From assembly GCF_010667645.1 (NCBI RefSeq), contig NZ_WHZV01000004.1:62001-126000 (forward strand): a stretch of 64,000 bases of DNA. The letters run 5' to 3'. The stretch is from Bifidobacterium platyrrhinorum (GTDB lineage Bacteria; Actinomycetota; Actinomycetes; Actinomycetales; Bifidobacteriaceae). Both the position numbers and the translations under genes were made by a program. Below the pieces are notes generated by a model. It did no database searches. It worked only from the letters and a program-made list of their open reading frames with translations, and was not told the DNA's origin. Of this stretch, positions 26,130-36,012 are shown piece by piece; within the stretch, counting starts at the first letter, position 1; each line of letters begins with the position of its first letter.

Positions 26130-27626
26130 ATGGCTGAAAAACTGATGAAGTACGCCGATGCCACCAAGAAGTACGATGTGGTGTTCGGCCTCGAGACGCA
26201 CGTCGAGCTGTGCACGAAGACCAAGCTGTTCTGCCCGGCCGAGGTGAGCTTCGGCGGCGAGCCGAACACCCAGCTCACCCCGGTGAGCCTCGGCCTGCCC
26301 GGCTCCCTGCCGGTGGTCAACAAGACCGCCGTCGACTACGCGATCAAGCTGGGCCTCGCCCTGCACTGCGAGATCGCCGAGTGGAGCCAGTTCGCCCGCA
26401 AGAACTACTTCTACCCGGACATGCCGCGCGACTACCAGATCTCCCAGTACGACAAGCCGACCAACGGCAACGGCTACCTGGACGTCGAGCTGGAGGACGG
26501 CACCGTCTTCCGCGTGCCGATCGAGCGCGCCCACATCGAGGACGACGCCGGCAAGAACACCCACGTGGGCGGCGCCGACGGCCGCATCGAGGGCGCCGAC
26601 CACTCGCTGGTCGACTACAACCGCGCCGGCGTGCCGCTCATCGAGATCGTGACCAAGCCGATCGAGGGCGCGGGCGACCGCGCCCCGGAGATCGCCGGCG
26701 CGTACATGCGCGCCATCCGCGACATCGTGCGCGCGCTGGGCATCTCCCACGCCCGCATGGAGCAGGGCAACATGCGCGCCGACGTGAACGTGTCGCTGCG
26801 CCCGTCCGCCGACGCCCCGTACGGCACCCGTTCCGAGACCAAGAACGTGAACTCGTTCCGCGGCATCGAGAAGACCATCCAGTACGAGATCCGCCGCCAG
26901 GCCGCGCGCCTCGACGAGGGCAAGGAGATCCTGCAGGAGACCCGCCACTGGGACGAGGCCTCGCAGACCACCGCCGGCGGCCGTCTCAAGTCCGACGCCG
27001 ACGACTACCGCTACTTCCCGGATCCGGATCTGGTCATGCTCCACATCACCAAGGAGCACATCGCCGAGATGGAGGCGCAGATGCCGGAGATGCCGCGCGA
27101 GCGCCGCAACCGTCTCAAGGCCGAATGGGGCCTGACCGACCTGCAGCTGCGCGACATCCTCAATGCCGACGCCCTCGACCTGATCGAGGAGACCGTCAAG
27201 GCCGGCGCGACCGCCGGCGGCGCGCGCAAGTGGTGGCTGGGCGAGCTGTCCCGCGAGGCCAACGCGAAGGGCGTGTCCCTCGAGGAGCTGCCCGTCACCC
27301 CGGCCGACGTGGCCGAGGTCGAGAAGCTCATCGCCGACGGCAAGCTCAACGACAAGCTCGCCAAGCAGACCATCGCCGGTGTGCTCGCCGGTGAGGGCAC
27401 CCCGGACGAGGTCGTCAAGAAGCACGGCTACAAGATCGTCGAGGACTCCGGCGCCATCGAGGCGGCGGTCGATGCGGCGTTCGAGGCCAACCCGGACGTC
27501 GTCGAGAAGCTCAAGAGCGGCAACATGAAGCCGATGGGCGTGATCATCGGCGCCGTGATGAAGGCGACGCGCGGCCAGGCCGACGCGAAGGCCGTCACCA
27601 AGATCGTGCGCGAGAAGCTCCAGTAG
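26130..27626 (+). CDS. gatB: Asp-tRNA(Asn)/Glu-tRNA(Gln) amidotransferase subunit B
   Basis: A 498-residue subunit that binds the mischarged tRNA and activates its side chain with [20 protein letters not shown] opens the cradle domain; [18 protein letters not shown] and [10 protein letters not shown] are conserved kinase-site stretches. The C-terminal YqeY-like tail domain (about 350-498) is complete. GGAAGGAACAGG precedes ATG 26130. Two strong hairpins end the operon. Confidence 0.97.
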   Translation: MAEKLMKYADATKKYDVVFGLETHVELCTKTKLFCPAEVSFGGEPNTQLTPVSLGLPGSLPVVNKTAVDYAIKLGLALHCEIAEWSQFARKNYFYPDMPRDYQISQYDKPTNGNGYLDVELEDGTVFRVPIERAHIEDDAGKNTHVGGADGRIEGADHSLVDYNRAGVPLIEIVTKPIEGAGDRAPEIAGAYMRAIRDIVRALGISHARMEQGNMRADVNVSLRPSADAPYGTRSETKNVNSFRGIEKTIQYEIRRQAARLDEGKEILQETRHWDEASQTTAGGRLKSDADDYRYFPDPDLVMLHITKEHIAEMEAQMPEMPRERRNRLKAEWGLTDLQLRDILNADALDLIEETVKAGATAGGARKWWLGELSREANAKGVSLEELPVTPADVAEVEKLIADGKLNDKLAKQTIAGVLAGEGTPDEVVKKHGYKIVEDSGAIEAAVDAAFEANPDVVEKLKSGNMKPMGVIIGAVMKATRGQADAKAVTKIVREKLQ

Positions 27627-27631
27627 CCCCG

Positions 27632-27671
27632 CGCCGAGGGCCGGCCCGCTGTCGGCGGGCCGTCCTTGGCG
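27632..27671 (+). terminator. First terminator after gatCAB
   Basis: CGCCGAGGGCCGGCCCGC pairs with GCGGGCCGTCCTTGGCG around a TGTC loop, with small bulges. Confidence 0.75.
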
Positions 27672-27688
27672 ACGCCGATCCGATCCGA

Positions 27689-27730
27689 GGGGGGTGTCCG
27701 CACGGTTTCCCGACCGTGCGGACACCCCCC
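27689..27730. terminator. Second terminator: perfect 18-bp hairpin after gatCAB
   Basis: GGGGGGTGTCCGCACGGT (27689-27706) pairs exactly with 27713-27730 around TTCCCG. No T-run follows; three TTCGTGACGG copies come next (about 27737-27764). Confidence 0.8.
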
Positions 27731-27786
27731 CTCGCCGTTCGTGACGGTTCGTGACGGTTCGTGACATCGCCCACACCGTCAGCCCC

Positions 27787-27896
27787 TTTTCAGCGTTCAT
27801 ACAGGCGGGTAGGATAGGTTCGTCAAAGATCGAACCGCGGGATGAAGGTGGAGTGGTCCCGCGGCCCGCCAACGGCGTAAAGGGACGACGAGGATT
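27787..27896 (+). promoter_or_regulatory. Promoter and structured leader of the GNAT gene
   Basis: A candidate promoter is TTTTCA (27787-27792), 17 nt, TAGGAT (27810-27815). The leader contains a hairpin CCGCGGGA (27835-27842) with TCCCGCGG (27857-27864) and a 14-nt loop. No known riboswitch is recognised. Confidence 0.45.
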
Positions 27897-28994
27897 ATGA
27901 CTGAATACACGGAAGCGGCCGCCGGTCAGGGGCCGCGCCGCGAGTTGCCGGCACGCATCGTGATTCCGCCCATCCGCGGTGAAATGGTGCATCTGCGCCC
28001 GGCCACCGTGGAGGACCTGCCCAAGCTGGACGAGCTCGAGGCCTGGCATGGCGCCACCAACATCACCGGCAAGGACGAGAGCGCCGAGCGCGCCGTCGTG
28101 CACGCGTGGGTGCGCCGTTCGGTGGCGTGGACGGAGGGCCAGGCGCCCACCGAATCGGGCGTGGGCGACCCGGAGTCCCGCCGCACGATGGCGTGGGCGC
28201 TGCTCACCGACGCCGACCACGACGCCGACCATGTCGTCGACGCCGCCTCCACCGGCAACGTCATCGGCATGATCTTCCTCATCGACATCGACGGGTGGTC
28301 GCGTTCCGCCCGCATCCAGGTCATCCTCGGCAAGGACTACCGCGGCCGCGGCTACTCGCGCGACGCGATGCCTCGCGTCATGACCTACGGCTTCGCGCCC
28401 GAGCCCGCCGGCCTGGGCATGCACCGCATCTGGGTGGCGGTGCCGGAGCAGAACTCGCGTTCCGTGTCCGTGTACCGTTCGCTCGGCTTCGAGCCGTCCG
28501 GCACGTCGCGCGACGCGCTGTGGGACGCGGCGACGAACAAGTACCAGGACCTCATCGTGATGGACACGCTCGTCGACGAATACGATCCGATCCGTTCCCT
28601 CGACGCGTTCGGCATGCACGTCATCGAGGACAACCCCGGCGTCAAGGAGGCGTTGAGCGCGCGCGAGCATTCCGTCGCGATCCGCCGGCGCGACGGGGCG
28701 GACGCGGCCCCGAACGCCGCCGCGGACGCGCGCGGCGACGGGACGGCGCACGACGGCGGCGCGCACGGCGACGCCGGCGAGCCCTCGCGCGAACGGTCGC
28801 ACCGCATGACGCCCGACGAGGCGCGCGAACGGCTGGGACTGCCGCCGCAGCACGTCGACGGGCACGGTGGCTCGCATTCCTCCGGCGACGACGAGGAAAG
28901 CAACTGGCCGTACGGGCAGAACGAGCGCAAGACCTCGAAGGACGCGTGGTGGCGCACGCTCGGACGCGGGCGCAAACGCGAATCGGAGAAATAG
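27897..28994 (+). CDS. GNAT-family N-acetyltransferase with long disordered tail
   Basis: A 365-residue cytoplasmic protein. Residues about 27-225 form a GNAT domain of the RimJ/RimL type: VHLRPATVEDLPKLDELEAW, the acetyl-CoA loop ILGKDYRGRGYSRDAMPRV, and the closing NSRSVSVYRSLGFEPSG. A Pro/Gly/Asp-rich, charged and disordered tail of about 125 residues follows, longer than is common in this family. The substrate (protein N-terminus, antibiotic or small amine) cannot be read off. DUF2469 follows 132 nt later. Confidence 0.85.
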   Translation: MTEYTEAAAGQGPRRELPARIVIPPIRGEMVHLRPATVEDLPKLDELEAWHGATNITGKDESAERAVVHAWVRRSVAWTEGQAPTESGVGDPESRRTMAWALLTDADHDADHVVDAASTGNVIGMIFLIDIDGWSRSARIQVILGKDYRGRGYSRDAMPRVMTYGFAPEPAGLGMHRIWVAVPEQNSRSVSVYRSLGFEPSGTSRDALWDAATNKYQDLIVMDTLVDEYDPIRSLDAFGMHVIEDNPGVKEALSAREHSVAIRRRDGADAAPNAAADARGDGTAHDGGAHGDAGEPSRERSHRMTPDEARERLGLPPQHVDGHGGSHSSGDDEESNWPYGQNERKTSKDAWWRTLGRGRKRESEK

Positions 28995-29126
28995 CGCCGG
29001 GGCCCCGCGGGGCCGATAGGCACGGGCCATCGTAAGGTGGAGCCCGGCAGAACACATGCAGGCATGGGTGGCCGCATCGGCGACGGAAGCGTCGCGGTGC
29101 GGCCGCCGGTTTGAGAAGGACGGAAC

Positions 29127-29441
29127 ATGAGCGCCGAGGACCTCGACAACTACGAAACCGACGCCGAACTGGCGTTGTACAAGGAATACCGCGACGTCAT
29201 CAAGCTGTTCACCTACGTGGTGGAGACCGAACGCCGCTTCTACCTGGCGAACAAGGTGGACTTCAACGTGCGTTCCGCCGGCCAGGACGTCTACTTCGAC
29301 GTGCAGCTCACCGACGCGTGGGTGTGGGACGTGTACCGTCCGAGCCGGTTCGTCAAGAACGTGCGCATCGTGACGTTCAAGGACGTCAACGTGGAGGAAG
29401 TGCAGAAGTCCGACATCGACATCCCCGACGACATCCACTGA
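29127..29441 (+). CDS. DUF2469 protein
   Basis: A 104-residue acidic soluble protein. MSAEDLDNYETDAELALYKE and YVVETERRFYLANKVDFNVR identify DUF2469, an actinobacterial family almost always near the C-terminal genes of the rnhB/lepB region in other actinobacteria. Its function is unknown. GAGAAGGACGGAAC precedes ATG 29127 as a good ribosome site. Confidence 0.88.
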   Translation: MSAEDLDNYETDAELALYKEYRDVIKLFTYVVETERRFYLANKVDFNVRSAGQDVYFDVQLTDAWVWDVYRPSRFVKNVRIVTFKDVNVEEVQKSDIDIPDDIH

Positions 29442-29682
29442 TTTGATGTCGCGTCGGATCGTCGCCCGTCGCCCGCGACCGGTCCCGACTTCGCCCCGTC
29501 GGCCTGTCCCGTCGGTCCGTCGAACCGTCCCGTCGGTTCCGGTCCGACGGCGGCCTCGTCTCCGTCGGCTGCCCCGGCCGTTTCCCGCATAGTTGGGGCA
29601 TATGTGAGGAAATGCACGCGCGCGGCGTGCGTTTCCGGCGCCTCCGGTAGGATATGCGTGATTTTGTTATAAGGAGATGAAC

Positions 29683-31269
29683 GTGACCGACAAGCAATCC
29701 GTGGTGATTATCGGCGGCGGCCCCGCGGGCCTGACCGCGGCATGGGAGCTCATCAAGGACGGCGGCGCCGAGAAGTACGACGTCACCGTGTTGGAGGAGA
29801 CGCACGAATTCGGCGGTATCTCGCGCACCGTGAAGCATAACGGCAACCGCATGGACATCGGCGGCCACCGTTTCTTCTCGAAGGACGACCGCATCATGGA
29901 CTGGTGGAAGGAGACCCTGCCGCTGCAGGGCGCGCCCTCCTACGACGACAAGAAGCTCGGCCGCGAGCACGACATGGAGCCGGGCGGCCCGGATCCGGAG
30001 AAGGAAGACAAGGTGATGCTCAAGCGCCACCGCGTCTCCCGCATCTACTGGAACCGCCATTTCTTCGACTACCCGATCAGCCTGTCCGCCAACACGCTCA
30101 AGGCGATGGGCTTCAAGCTGACGATGGTCGCCGGCTTCTCCTACCTCAAGTCGATGATCCACAAGCTCCCCGAGGACAACCTCGAGAACTTCTACATCAA
30201 CCGCTTCGGCCGCAAGCTCTACTCCATGTTCTTCGAGGGCTACACCGAGAAGCTGTGGGGCCGCCACCCCTCCCAGATCTCCGCAGACTGGGGTTCGCAG
30301 CGCGTCAAGGGCCTGTCCATCATGGGCGTGCTCAAGAACGCGTTCGCCAAGCTCATGCCGAAGAAGCGCTCCAACGCCGAGGTGGAGACCTCCCTCATCG
30401 AGGAGTTCTGGTACCCGAAGTACGGTCCCGGCCAGCTGTGGGAGACCGTCGAGCACAACTGCGAGCAGGCGGGCGTCAAGGTCGTCACCGGCGCCAAGGT
30501 CGTCGAGATCCGCCAGGAGTCCGGCCGCATCTCCGCCGTCGTGACCGAGGACGCCGAAGGCAACCGCACCGAGGTCGCCGCCGACCAGTTCATCTCCTCC
30601 ATGCCGGTCAAGGACCTCGTCAACGCCATCGACGCCGGCGAGAAGGCCCCCGGCGACATGGTCGAGGTCGCCAACGGCCTGCCGTACCGCGACTTCGTGA
30701 CCGTCGGCCTGCTGGTCAAGCACCTGCGCCTCAAGAACACCACCGACATCCCCACCCTCGGCAATCCGCCGATCGTGCCGGACTGCTGGATCTACGTGCA
30801 GGACCCGGGCTACAAGGTCGGCCGTCTCCAGATCTTCAACAACTGGAGCCCCTACCTGGTCAAGGACGTCGACGACACCGTGTGGATCGGCCTCGAATAC
30901 TTCTGCGAGGAGGGCGACTCCTTCTGGAACATGACCGACGAGGAGGCCACCAAGTTCGCCATCGCCGAGCTCACCCGCATGCGCGTCATCAACGGCCCGG
31001 CCGACGTCCTCGACTCCCACCGCGAACGCGTCAAGAAGGCGTACCCCGCCTACTTCGACACCTACTCGCGCATGGACGAGCTCGTCGAATACCTCGACGG
31101 CTTCGGCAACCTGTACTGCGTCGGCCGCAACGGCCAGCACCGCTACAACAACATGGACCACTCCATGGCCACCGCCATCGAGGCCGTCGGCAACATCAAG
31201 TCCGGCAAGACCTCGAAGAAGAACGTGTGGTCCGTCAACACCGACAAGTCCTACCACGAGCAGAAGTGA
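29683..31269 (+). CDS. FAD-dependent oxidoreductase, UDP-galactopyranose-mutase-like
   Basis: A 528-residue flavoprotein. VVIIGGGPAGLTAAWELI is the FAD-binding Rossmann loop, and MDIGGHRFFSKDDRIMDWW follows as in UGM-like and protoporphyrinogen-oxidase-like enzymes. The C-terminal FAD loop is YCVGRNGQHRYNNMDHSM. It is longer than a classical Glf (about 390) and belongs to the larger UGM-like group often seen with glycan genes; none are adjacent here. I chose GTG 29683 because AAGGAG (29671-29676) abuts the alternative ATG 29677 and lies 6 nt before the GTG. Confidence 0.8.
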   Translation: MTDKQSVVIIGGGPAGLTAAWELIKDGGAEKYDVTVLEETHEFGGISRTVKHNGNRMDIGGHRFFSKDDRIMDWWKETLPLQGAPSYDDKKLGREHDMEPGGPDPEKEDKVMLKRHRVSRIYWNRHFFDYPISLSANTLKAMGFKLTMVAGFSYLKSMIHKLPEDNLENFYINRFGRKLYSMFFEGYTEKLWGRHPSQISADWGSQRVKGLSIMGVLKNAFAKLMPKKRSNAEVETSLIEEFWYPKYGPGQLWETVEHNCEQAGVKVVTGAKVVEIRQESGRISAVVTEDAEGNRTEVAADQFISSMPVKDLVNAIDAGEKAPGDMVEVANGLPYRDFVTVGLLVKHLRLKNTTDIPTLGNPPIVPDCWIYVQDPGYKVGRLQIFNNWSPYLVKDVDDTVWIGLEYFCEEGDSFWNMTDEEATKFAIAELTRMRVINGPADVLDSHRERVKKAYPAYFDTYSRMDELVEYLDGFGNLYCVGRNGQHRYNNMDHSMATAIEAVGNIKSGKTSKKNVWSVNTDKSYHEQK

Positions 31270-31398
31270 GATGACGGAGCGTACGCCGCCTTTCCCCGGC
31301 GCCCGGCGCACCTTCGTACGCCTTCGGCCCCGGACGGCGGTCCCCGCACGCGTCGTCCCGCTTCCGCCGCGCGGAAGCGGCCGGTAGTCATCCCACAT
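31270..31398. repeat. Diverged copy of the CGTACCTTYGTACG palindromic element
   Basis: ACCTTCGTACGCCTT at 31309-31323 matches the core of the two elements at 8409-8607. GC-rich, partly complementary arms surround it (GTACGCCGCC on the left, GGACGGCGG on the right). As at 8409, it starts immediately after a gene's stop codon. Confidence 0.5.
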
Positions 31399-31428
31399 AG
31401 CCCCCTTCGCCATGGCGAGGGGGCTTTT
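31399..31428 (+). terminator. Rho-independent terminator after the UGM-like gene
   Basis: AGCCCCCTTCGCCATGGCGAGGGGGCTTTT: GCCCCCTCGCC-type arms pair with one bulge and end in TTTT. Confidence 0.85.
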
Positions 31429-31582
31429 GCGTTGGTCGGCTAGACGTTGTAGAGTAAGTGCAGCTCGCGGGCATGGCATTGCGGCGGGCATTCACAGACG
31501 GCTCGAAGCCGTAATCACATTTCAGGCAGGTGCCGGTGCGGTATGCCGCGTCGGCGGGTGCTGTGGAAAGGTATGAACAACC

Positions 31583-33715
31583 GTGGCCAATAGCCAGAAT
31601 CTTGAGGATATGAAGCTGCCGGAGCTCAAGGAGCTCGCCAAGCAGATGGGCCTGCGCGGCACGTCCACCATGCGTAAGCCGGACCTGATCGCCACGCTTC
31701 AGGCCGCCCGCTCCGGTGGCGAGGCCCCCGAAGGCGTCACCGTGCGCGCGCCGAAGGCGGCCGCGAAGTCCGCCAAGCCGGCTGCGGCCAAGTCCGCCAA
31801 GGATGCCAAGAACACCGAGGCCGCCGGCGAGGAAGCCGTCGCGGAACAGCCTCAGGACACGCAGGCCGCCCCCGCCCCGGCGGCCGAAGCCGCCGAACGT
31901 CCGGCCGCCACCGCCTCCGCGGACGCCGTCGCCTCAGATGCCGAACAGCCGGCCCCCGCCGGGAACGAGGCCGCCGAGCCCGTCATCGACATCCCGGCCA
32001 AGTCCGCCCGCACCGTCCGTTCCCGCCGCGCCGCGCGCAAGGGCGACGACGCGGAGCGTCCGTCGCGCCGCGACCGTCGCGCCGCCGAACAGGCGCCGCT
32101 CGACGCCGCCAACCTGCTCGACACCCTCGACCTGGGCAAGAACGCCGAGGAATCGGACCGTCCGCGCGGCCGTCGTCACACCATCGACGAGAACGGCGAC
32201 GAGATCATCGTCGCCAACGTGCGCCGTCGCCGCCGCCCGGCGGAGGAGCGCGAACCGCAGGAGGAGGTCGTGCGCGATCTCGACGACATCCTCGCCACCC
32301 TGCCCACGCAGAACAACGCGCCGCGCGACGAGGCCGAGGAGCCGCGCCGCGGCCGTGGCGATCGCGACTTCGGCCGCGGCACCCACGACGATCGCGCCGA
32401 CGGCCGTTCCGAGCGTGGCGAACGTGCGGACCGCCGCGGGCGTCGCCTGCGCGGCCGCAACCGCGACTTCGAGGAGCGCGACGAGCGCCGCGGCGCCGAC
32501 CACGACGTGCGCGAGACGCGCGCCGACGGCCGTGGCGAACGTGCGGACCGCCGCGAGGAGCAGAACGACCTCGTGCCGGTCGCCGGCATCGTCGACGTGC
32601 TCGACTCCTACGCGTTCGTGCGCACCTCCGGCTACCTGCCCGGGCCGAACGACGTCTACGTCTCCATGGGCCAGGTCAAGAAGTACGGCCTGAGGAAGGG
32701 CGACGCCGTACACGGCGCCATCCGCGCGCCGCGCGAGGGCGACCGCCGCAACCAGCGCCAGAAGTTCGTTCCGCTGCAGTCCATCGACTCCATCAACGGC
32801 ATGAGCGTCGAGGAGGCCGCGAACCGTCCCCAGTTCAACAAGCTCACGCCGCTGTACCCGCAGGAGCGCCTCAAGCAGGAGACCGCGCCGAACAAGCTCA
32901 CCGGCCGCATCATGGACATCGTCTCCCCGATCGGCAAGGGCCAGCGCGGCCTCATCGTCTCCCCGCCGAAGGCCGGCAAGACGATCACGCTGCAGAACAT
33001 CGCCAACTCGATCACCACGAACAACCCGGAAGTGCATCTGATGGTCGTGCTCGTGGACGAGCGCCCCGAAGAGGTCACCGACATGGAGCGCACGGTGCAG
33101 GGCGAGGTCATCTCCTCGACCTTCGACCGCCCCGCCTCCGACCACACCACCGTCGCCGAACTCGCCATCGAGCGCGCCAAGCGCCTCGTGGAGCTCGGCC
33201 AGGACGTGGTCGTGCTGCTCGACTCGATGACCCGCCTCGCCCGCGCCTACAACATCGCCGCGCCGGCCTCCGGCCGCATCCTGTCCGGCGGCGTGGACGC
33301 GCAGGCCCTCTACCCGCCGAAGAAGTTCTTCGGCGCGGCCCGCAACATCGAGAACGGCGGCTCGCTGACCATCATCTCCTCCGCGCTGGTCGAGACCGGC
33401 TCCAAGATGGACGAGGTGATCTTCGAGGAGTTCAAGGGCACCGGCAACATGGAGCTGCGCCTGTCGCGCGAGCTCGCCGACAAGCGCCTCTTCCCGGCCA
33501 TCGACATCAACGCGTCCGGCACCCGCCGCGAGGAGCTCATCACCGCGCCGCAGGAACTGCCGATCATCTACCGCCTGCGCCGACTGCTCGGCGGCATGGA
33601 GCCCGAGCAGGCGTACCAGACGCTGGTGCCGCGCCTCAAGAAGACCGCCACGAACCGCGACTTCCTCACCGCGCTCGTGCAGCAGTCCGGCGGCGGCGCC
33701 GTCAACGGCAACTGA
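31583..33715 (+). CDS. rho: Transcription termination factor Rho
   Basis: A 710-residue ATP-dependent RNA helicase. Residues 1-45 form the Rho N-terminal (SAP-like) domain ([15 protein letters not shown]). A very long insert (about 50-330), first Ala/Pro-rich then Arg/Asp/Gly-rich, follows, as in high-GC actinobacterial Rho. The RNA-binding cold-shock fold starts near residue 333 ([20 protein letters not shown]). The motor contains SPPKAGKT (Walker A, about 460), [13 protein letters not shown], and [15 protein letters not shown]. The start is GTG 31583 with GGAAAGG about 12 nt upstream; ATG 31573 is out of frame and gives only six codons. Confidence 0.97.
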   Translation: MANSQNLEDMKLPELKELAKQMGLRGTSTMRKPDLIATLQAARSGGEAPEGVTVRAPKAAAKSAKPAAAKSAKDAKNTEAAGEEAVAEQPQDTQAAPAPAAEAAERPAATASADAVASDAEQPAPAGNEAAEPVIDIPAKSARTVRSRRAARKGDDAERPSRRDRRAAEQAPLDAANLLDTLDLGKNAEESDRPRGRRHTIDENGDEIIVANVRRRRRPAEEREPQEEVVRDLDDILATLPTQNNAPRDEAEEPRRGRGDRDFGRGTHDDRADGRSERGERADRRGRRLRGRNRDFEERDERRGADHDVRETRADGRGERADRREEQNDLVPVAGIVDVLDSYAFVRTSGYLPGPNDVYVSMGQVKKYGLRKGDAVHGAIRAPREGDRRNQRQKFVPLQSIDSINGMSVEEAANRPQFNKLTPLYPQERLKQETAPNKLTGRIMDIVSPIGKGQRGLIVSPPKAGKTITLQNIANSITTNNPEVHLMVVLVDERPEEVTDMERTVQGEVISSTFDRPASDHTTVAELAIERAKRLVELGQDVVVLLDSMTRLARAYNIAAPASGRILSGGVDAQALYPPKKFFGAARNIENGGSLTIISSALVETGSKMDEVIFEEFKGTGNMELRLSRELADKRLFPAIDINASGTRREELITAPQELPIIYRLRRLLGGMEPEQAYQTLVPRLKKTATNRDFLTALVQQSGGGAVNGN

Positions 33716-34143
33716 GCCGATTGGGCCGACCGATTCGATTGATTCGATTGATTCGATCGATTCGGGAGCCTCTCGCTCCGGTCGCGCCCCGATCCATACG
33801 ACGGGCCGAGCCCCGTCCGTGACGATGTGTTACGGACGGGGCTCGTTCGTTTCGGGACCGTTACCGGCAATCGCACCGCGTTTCCGCGGGTTTTCGTGCG
33901 TCACCGGGCGGTTACACGGGAACAATGCGGCCGAATCACGCGCCTCGTACCGTCGGGAACCAAGATTCAAGCACAACGAGCGAGAATCCCGACATCACCA
34001 GTCGTGGACGCCATCCGAAACCTCCGGCCACCCGGCCGGGGAATCCCATCGCGACGATCGCCGCAACCGCATCGGACCGTCGATGCGGATGCGGCGGATC
34101 GGCCGACGGCGTCACGGCGCATAGAGAGGAACGTGATGAGGTC
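33716..34143. other. Intergenic region with GATTCGATT repeats, a terminator and the LivJ leader
   Basis: No gene. It begins with GATTCGATT-type direct repeats (33730-33760). The rho terminator lies at 33807-33845. The remaining 300 nt have no ORF with a ribosome site and no recognised riboswitch; the translation-initiation region of the lipoprotein is at its end. Confidence 0.5.
33807..33845 (+). terminator. Hairpin terminator after rho
   Basis: CGAGCCCCGTCCGT (33807-33820) pairs exactly with ACGGACGGGGCTCG (33832-33845); TTCGTTTCG follows. Confidence 0.88.
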
Positions 34144-35409
34144 ATGAAACAGTCGAAGACACATACGAGGATCATGGCGTTGACGGCGCTGGTCGCCGCC
34201 GCATCGATGGCGCTGGCGGGCTGCGGGTCGGCCGGCGCGAGCGGGGATTCGGGGTCGAGCGGCGGTTCCGGCGCGTTCCTGGCCGCCGGACTGTTCCCGT
34301 CCACCGGTTCGATGGCGTACATCGGGCCGTCCAACGTGGCGACGCTGAAGCTCGCCGTCGACGACATCAACGCGGCCGGCGGCGTGCTCGGCAAGGATGC
34401 GTCGAGCACCACCGCCGACACGTCCGACGCGGACCACGCCGACCAGAACACGGCCGCCGCGCAATCCGTGCTGAGCAAGAACCCGTCCGTCGTGATCGGC
34501 CCGCCGTCCAGCTCCGTCGTCAAGAACAGCTACAAGCAGGTGACCGCGGCCGGCGTGCCGATGATTTCCAACGGCGCCACCTCCACCGCGTTCAGCGGCC
34601 TCGACAGCCTCTTCTTCCGCACGATCCCGCCGGACACCGTGCAGGGCGCCGTGCTCGGCCAGGTCATCGCCCAGGCGGGCGTGAAGAACCTCGCCATCAC
34701 GGTGTTCAACGACGAATACGGCACGTCGCTGCGTGACGTCGTCGTCAAGACCGTCGAGAACGCGGGTGTGAACGTCGTCTACGGCGAAAAGGACACCTTC
34801 GACCCGACCGAGACGAATTTCTCCTCGATCGCCACCGCCGTGAAGGCCTCCAACCCGGACGCGGTGCTCGTCATCGCGTTCGATCAGACCGTCTCGCTCG
34901 TCAAGGCGCTCAAGACCGCCGGCGTCGACACCCACAAGCTGTACATGACCGACGGCAACACCGTCGACCATTCCGAGGACTTCGACGCGGGGCTCCTCGA
35001 AGGCACCGTCGGCACCATCCCGGGCGCCCACCCGACCGACGAGTTCCAAGCGCGCGTCAAGAAGATCGACCCGAAGGTCAAGGACTTCACCTACGCGGCC
35101 GAAACGTACGACGCCGTGGTGCTCGCCGCGCTCGCCGCGCAGAAGGGCGGCGCGACCGACGGCAAGACCGTGGCCAGGAACCTGCCGGCCGTATCCGGCG
35201 TGGACGGCGGCGAGAAGTGCGACTCCTACAAGGCGTGCCTCGCCCTGCTCAAGGACGGCAAGGACATCCAGTACAAGGGACAGGCCAGCATCGGACCGTT
35301 CAACGACGCGCACGACCCGTCCACCGCCTCCATCGGCATCTACAAGTTCGGCGCCGACAACAAGCCGGTGTTTGACCACGCGCAGGAGGGCTCCGTGCCC
35401 AAGGCGTGA
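34144..35409 (+). CDS. Branched-chain amino-acid-type substrate-binding lipoprotein (LivJ-like)
   Basis: A 421-residue secreted lipoprotein. The signal peptide ends in the lipobox LAGC (Cys about 24). After a Ser/Gly linker comes the type I periplasmic-binding fold: GLFPSTGSMAYIGPSNVATL, VVIGPPSSSVVKNSYKQV, and FNDEYGTSLRDVV are conserved LivJ-type features. It would capture an amino acid or similar ligand for an ABC importer, but no permease or ATPase gene is adjacent, so it is an orphan. ATG 34144 was chosen because the signal peptide starts there; AGAGGAA lies about 15 nt upstream and GAGG nearer. Confidence 0.88.
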   Translation: MKQSKTHTRIMALTALVAAASMALAGCGSAGASGDSGSSGGSGAFLAAGLFPSTGSMAYIGPSNVATLKLAVDDINAAGGVLGKDASSTTADTSDADHADQNTAAAQSVLSKNPSVVIGPPSSSVVKNSYKQVTAAGVPMISNGATSTAFSGLDSLFFRTIPPDTVQGAVLGQVIAQAGVKNLAITVFNDEYGTSLRDVVVKTVENAGVNVVYGEKDTFDPTETNFSSIATAVKASNPDAVLVIAFDQTVSLVKALKTAGVDTHKLYMTDGNTVDHSEDFDAGLLEGTVGTIPGAHPTDEFQARVKKIDPKVKDFTYAAETYDAVVLAALAAQKGGATDGKTVARNLPAVSGVDGGEKCDSYKACLALLKDGKDIQYKGQASIGPFNDAHDPSTASIGIYKFGADNKPVFDHAQEGSVPKA

Positions 35410-36012
35410 TATGCGGGGCCCGCGGCCGTTCGACCGGACGTCGGGCCCCGCCCGGACGTTGGTCTCACTTGGGTTGGTTGAATCCGGGTCAACCTAGGTC
35501 AACCTAGGTCAACCTAGGTTAGTCAATCCGGTTCAACCTGGGTCAACCTAGGTCAATCCGGGTCAACCTAGGTCAATCTGGGGCGATCTGGGTCGATTCG
35601 GGTCGAATCTGGGTTGATCTGGGTTGATCTGGTCACTGGGTTGGATTGACCCACTTGGGTTGGTCCGCCGGCCCGCCTATCCGACGTCGACTTTGTCCGT
35701 CTGACCGCCGGAGTGACCGTACACGGGTACGGTCACCCCGGCTTCTTCGTCTGGGACCGAGATAAACGTATGCGGAGACCATACCCGGGTTACGTTTACT
35801 CCGGTCTCAGACGGTCGGACCGGAGAGAACGTACTGTGAGCTGGTGCTCGTGTACGTTCCTTCCGGTCTGTCCGGTCTGAACCGGAGGAAACGTGCTCGG
35901 GAACCGGGTTCCGGGTGCGGAAGTTCCGGTTCAGTACGAAGAGACCGGAGGGACCGTACTGTGAGCTGGTGCTCGTGTACGTTCCCTCCGGTCCCTCCGG
36001 CTTCTCACGTCC
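35410..36012. repeat. 600-bp gene-free repeat region (10-bp periodic tract plus palindromes)
   Basis: No gene. From about 35478 to 35640 the DNA repeats every 10 bp, with units GTCAACCTAG, GTCAATCCGG, GTCGATTCGG and TTGATCTGGG; three perfect GTCAACCTAG units stand at 35488-35517. From 35708 to 35993 there are five palindromic units (listed separately). The region separates the LivJ-like gene from the end of the 5-oxoproline operon. Confidence 0.8.
35708..35993. repeat. Array of five palindromic units (family 2)
   Basis: Units at 35708-35741, 35755-35806, 35818-35868, 35879-35932 and 35943-35993. The consensus arms are GACCGGAGNGAACGTAC and GTACGTTCCCTCCGGTC. Units 3 and 5 share the same 17-nt loop, TGTGAGCTGGTGCTCGT, whereas the loops of units 1, 2 and 4 differ. 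The first unit has a minimal 4-nt loop. The architecture (CCGGAG...CTCCGG arms, short spacers) resembles family 1 but the sequence is different. Confidence 0.85.

Noticed and set aside
33819..34124. Small Arg-rich frames before the LivJ-like gene
   Set aside because: No ribosome site, no recognisable domain, and composition typical of non-coding GC-rich DNA.
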